This document shows, piece after piece, positions 4,826-6,672 of a stretch of DNA of 6,672 bases. A program made the position numbers and the translations under genes. This DNA comes from OMIS01 sp964443885. GTDB lineage: Bacteria > Patescibacteriota > Microgenomatia > UBA1400 > PJMF01. Every line of letters begins with the position of its first letter. Position 1 is the first letter of the stretch. The stretch lies in NCBI GenBank assembly GCA_964443885.1, contig CAYUES010000051.1:1-6672 (forward strand), written 5' to 3'. A model generated the notes under the pieces. The model was not told the origin of the DNA, ran no database searches, and worked only from the letters and a program-made list of their open reading frames with translations.

Positions 4826-5446
4826 ATGTCAAATCAAGAACTAGAAATCATCCAAATTCCAGCAACAGGTCTTACAAACTCAGGAAAAGTTGAAGATTGT
4901 TGGGATGAAAAACCTCGCACTCAATTTGTTGATACTATTATTATTCATTCAATGTGGAACCAAGATGGTGAAGGTGATGGAAGATACTCAGCTGAAGAAT
5001 GTATTCTACTCCTTATTGCATTTCAACAAGGTCTTTCAGCACATTACTTTATTGAACAGAACGGTAGAGTAGTGCAGTCAGTGCCTGAAGAAAATCGTGC
5101 TTGGCATGCAGGACCACCTAGTAAAATGCCACTTCCCGATGGTCGAGAAGGTGGCGCCAATATGTTTAGTATTGGAATCGAATTGATTGGTAATGAGACT
5201 GATGGTTTTACTGAAGAACAATATAACGCGTTAGTAGCACTAATTATCAATGTCATGAGTAGACATCCCATCAAGAATATCTTGGGTCATAGTGATATTT
5301 CTGGCCCAGAAGTTCGAAAACCTCCTTTAGAACCAAAAACTGATCCATGGAACTTTAATTGGCATAAATTTTATGATTTGTTGGAAGTAGCACTTCGGAA
5401 TAAACGATTTTCTTCACCTTCTCGACCAAGCGCACTCGTGCAATAA
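4826..5446 (+). CDS. N-acetylmuramoyl-L-alanine amidase, AmpD type (Amidase_2 / PGRP fold)
   Basis: The product has 206 residues and would cleave the bond between N-acetylmuramic acid and the L-Ala of the peptidoglycan stem peptide, using zinc. The zinc ligands of the family are in place: His41 (DTIIIHSMW), His155 (ILGHSDISG) and Asp173 (PKTDPWNFNW), with Lys171 two residues before as in AmpD. SAHYFIEQNGRVVQSVPEENRAWHAG (71-96) is the central conserved block and SIGIELIG (115-122) the strand carrying Glu119. The usual DPGP is DPWN here. It has no signal peptide or cell-wall-binding repeat, so it is likely cytoplasmic and serves muropeptide recycling, unless it is exported by an unseen route or released by lysis. 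About 15 residues after the domain are basic and Ser/Pro-rich. Its own promoter is covered by a large inverted repeat, suggesting dedicated control. The ferric-reductase-like gene starts seven bases after its stop. Confidence 0.9.
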   Translation: MSNQELEIIQIPATGLTNSGKVEDCWDEKPRTQFVDTIIIHSMWNQDGEGDGRYSAEECILLLIAFQQGLSAHYFIEQNGRVVQSVPEENRAWHAGPPSKMPLPDGREGGANMFSIGIELIGNETDGFTEEQYNALVALIINVMSRHPIKNILGHSDISGPEVRKPPLEPKTDPWNFNWHKFYDLLEVALRNKRFSSPSRPSALVQ

Positions 5447-5447
5447 T
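5442..5447 (+). promoter_or_regulatory. Possible -10 element for the 5454 gene at the amidase stop codon
   Basis: AATAAT (5/6) overlaps the amidase TAA and ends six bases before GTG 5454, the same leaderless spacing as upstream genes. No good -35 is visible. It may be chance, with transcription reading through from the amidase instead. Confidence 0.35.
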
Positions 5448-5453
5448 CGTTGA

Positions 5454-6224
5454 GTGCTGTTGTCACTGTATGTCAGCGCACAACTCATGCAACAGCTCCT
5501 CCAAAATACTCGTTTTTATATCTTAGTTTTTTCACTTGTACTGTCACTGCTAATTCTTAACTGGGCAACTGCTTCGTTTGGTAGCGAGCGCTTAATCACC
5601 ATTCGGCTCACGCAAGTTTTTGCGTTCGTAGCGGTGATTTATTTGTACCTCACCATGCTGATCGGTCCCGTAATTCATATCTTCCCACAACTCCCGTATG
5701 CTCAAAAACTCAAACATGCCCGTCGCGCACTAGGGGTAGGGGTGTTTTATTTCGCATTTTTGCATGCATACAATGCTTTCTTTAAGCAACTGGGTGGCTT
5801 TTCCGGACTAGGATTCTTATCAGAAAGATATCTGATTTCAATTGGCTTGAGTGCAGTTGCACTCCTGATTTTCTTTTTACTCACGATCACTTCATTTGAC
5901 AAAGTAATCATCAAGATGACATTCGTACGCTGGAAGTGGCTGCATCGTAGCGTCTATCTAGCGGGAGTTTTTACCTTTATCCATGCGGTGATGCTGGGCA
6001 GTCACTTCATTGAGTTGTCAGCGGCGATTCCACAACTTTTTTATGTTGCAGCAGCCAGTCTGTGTTTGCTACATGGCTATCAGTTGGGTGGCTACTTAGA
6101 AAAAAGATTTGCAGAAGTCTCACGATGGGGTGTGGTGGTGATTATAGGAGTTGCGTTACTGGCGGGTCGTGGCTATATTATTAACCAGCCTGCTCGACAT
6201 TCGTCCGAGCAACAGGGTCATTGA
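5454..6224 (+). CDS. Ferric-reductase-like transmembrane protein (MsrQ/YedZ-type haem membrane domain)
   Basis: GTG 5454 gives 256 residues; ATG 5487 gives 245 and is nearly as likely. Numbering here is from ATG 5487. Six or seven hydrophobic spans are visible (about 10-26, 41-63, 82-99, 114-135, 155-172, 180-197, 213-229). The haem-binding pattern of the ferric reductase / NOX / MsrQ superfamily is present: His93 in ALGVGVFYFAFLHAYNAFF, after the Arg-Arg pair of HARR, then His153 in WKWLHRSVYLAG and His166 in FTFIHAV, 13 residues apart as in the family. No FAD or NAD(P)H domain follows, so it is the membrane haem module alone and would need an electron donor partner. MsrQ works with the periplasmic methionine sulfoxide reductase MsrP, but no msrP gene is visible here. 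The next gene, 18 bp downstream, encodes a secreted protein with metal-ligand-like residues, which points rather to metal or redox work at the envelope. Confidence 0.82.
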   Translation: MLLSLYVSAQLMQQLLQNTRFYILVFSLVLSLLILNWATASFGSERLITIRLTQVFAFVAVIYLYLTMLIGPVIHIFPQLPYAQKLKHARRALGVGVFYFAFLHAYNAFFKQLGGFSGLGFLSERYLISIGLSAVALLIFFLLTITSFDKVIIKMTFVRWKWLHRSVYLAGVFTFIHAVMLGSHFIELSAAIPQLFYVAAASLCLLHGYQLGGYLEKRFAEVSRWGVVVIIGVALLAGRGYIINQPARHSSEQQGH

Positions 6225-6242
6225 TTTACGGCGATACACAGT

Positions 6243-6672
6243 ATGAAAAAAAATCTACAGTACTTTGTTGTGTTTATTGCTTTTGCTTTCACATTTTTTG
6301 CTACCACTGCGCAAGTTCAAGCGCATGTCTTAGAGTCAGACCAAACTATTGGCGCAGTCATTCATATTGATCCCGATGATGATCCAATTGCACGCCGAGT
6401 CAGCACTTTTTACTTCGAGTTCAAAGATAAAACTGGCCGTTTTACTCCACAAGAGTGTGAGTGCAGTGTGACGGTGTACCAAGGCGAAAAAGCAATTTAT
6501 ACCCAAGAACTCTACGATCATGAAAACGAGCACGACTCGATTAATCCCAGCTTGAGTTCGCCAAGTTTCAGTTATACCTTCCAGCAAAAAGATATCTATC
6601 GTGTTGAACTAAGTGGACGGCCACGGACTGAAGGAGACTTCGATCCATTCGTTTTGAGCTATGACGTACGGG
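6243..6672 (+). CDS. Secreted protein with mature N-terminal His and CxC motif, 3'-truncated by the window edge
   Basis: The frame is open from ATG 6243 to the window end (143 codons) without a stop. A textbook signal peptide is seen: basic MKKN, hydrophobic core (about 7-22) and a VQA cleavage site after Ala27, leaving His28 as the first mature residue (HVLESDQ). The mature part looks like a beta-sandwich: GAVIHIDPDDDP (37-48), STFYFEFKDKTGRF (54-67), a Cys72-x-Cys74 pair (ECECSV), a His/Glu/Asp-rich turn (YDHENEHDS, 91-99) and FVLSYDVR near the window end. N-terminal His, the CxC pair and the acidic/His turn are plausible metal ligands, recalling CopC- and YtkA-like secreted proteins, but I cannot confirm a family. 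It starts 18 bp after the haem protein gene in the same direction, so it is probably in the same transcript. No Shine-Dalgarno sequence is visible. Confidence 0.75.
   Translation, partial: MKKNLQYFVVFIAFAFTFFATTAQVQAHVLESDQTIGAVIHIDPDDDPIARRVSTFYFEFKDKTGRFTPQECECSVTVYQGEKAIYTQELYDHENEHDSINPSLSSPSFSYTFQQKDIYRVELSGRPRTEGDFDPFVLSYDVR

Noticed and set aside
5819..5836. Inverted repeat ATCAGA/TCTGAT
   Set aside because: Short 6-bp arms within a conserved coding region; no sign of function.
1..6672. CRISPR array, transposon ends, tRNA or att-like site
   Set aside because: No regularly spaced repeats, transposase motifs, terminal inverted repeats or tRNA T-loop sequences were found on reading both strands.

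Overview
The window is a compact stretch of AT-rich bacterial DNA. It holds eleven probable protein genes, two of them cut by the window ends, and no RNA gene, insertion sequence or CRISPR array that I can see. Small proteins, short intergenic gaps, many single-domain hypotheticals with one N-terminal membrane anchor and an almost complete lack of Shine-Dalgarno sequences suggest a small-genome bacterium, most likely a member of the Patescibacteria/CPR (perhaps Saccharibacteria-like). That placement is inference from style, since no marker gene is present. All stops are consistent with the standard code, with TGA ending the 5454-6224 gene.

Layout. Positions 1-924 carry two plus-strand genes of unknown function (the first enters from outside the window). 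A 166-bp convergent gap follows, which may contain a short coding remnant (953-1084). A minus-strand gene (1091-1594) encodes a membrane-anchored extracytoplasmic protein and is divergent from a plus-strand HD-domain phosphohydrolase-type gene (1662-2240). Next come a membrane-anchored protein with a PsbP/DUF1795-like look (2338-3015) and an unknown soluble protein (3115-3636). A PhnB-like VOC protein (3697-4125) and a histidine phosphatase (4150-4758) lie 24 bp apart and are probably co-transcribed. An AmpD-type N-acetylmuramoyl-L-alanine amidase (4826-5446) has its own promoter, overlapped by a perfect 13-bp inverted repeat. The right end holds a ferric-reductase-like haem membrane protein (5454-6224) and, 18 bp later, a secreted protein with a mature N-terminal His and a Cys-x-Cys motif (6243 to the end). 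These two look like a metal or redox pair at the envelope.

The clearest window-wide signal is regulatory. At gene after gene a good -10 hexamer ends only 6-8 bases before the start codon, on both strands, so the mRNA would begin at or next to the start codon (leaderless transcription). This pattern decides several start sites (2338 rather than 2269, 3697 rather than 3673). It also exposes a duplicated promoter-plus-start unit before the 3115 gene. I found no complete novel multi-gene system. The best candidates for a second look are the leaderless architecture, the amidase operator-like palindrome and the haem-protein/secreted-protein pair.
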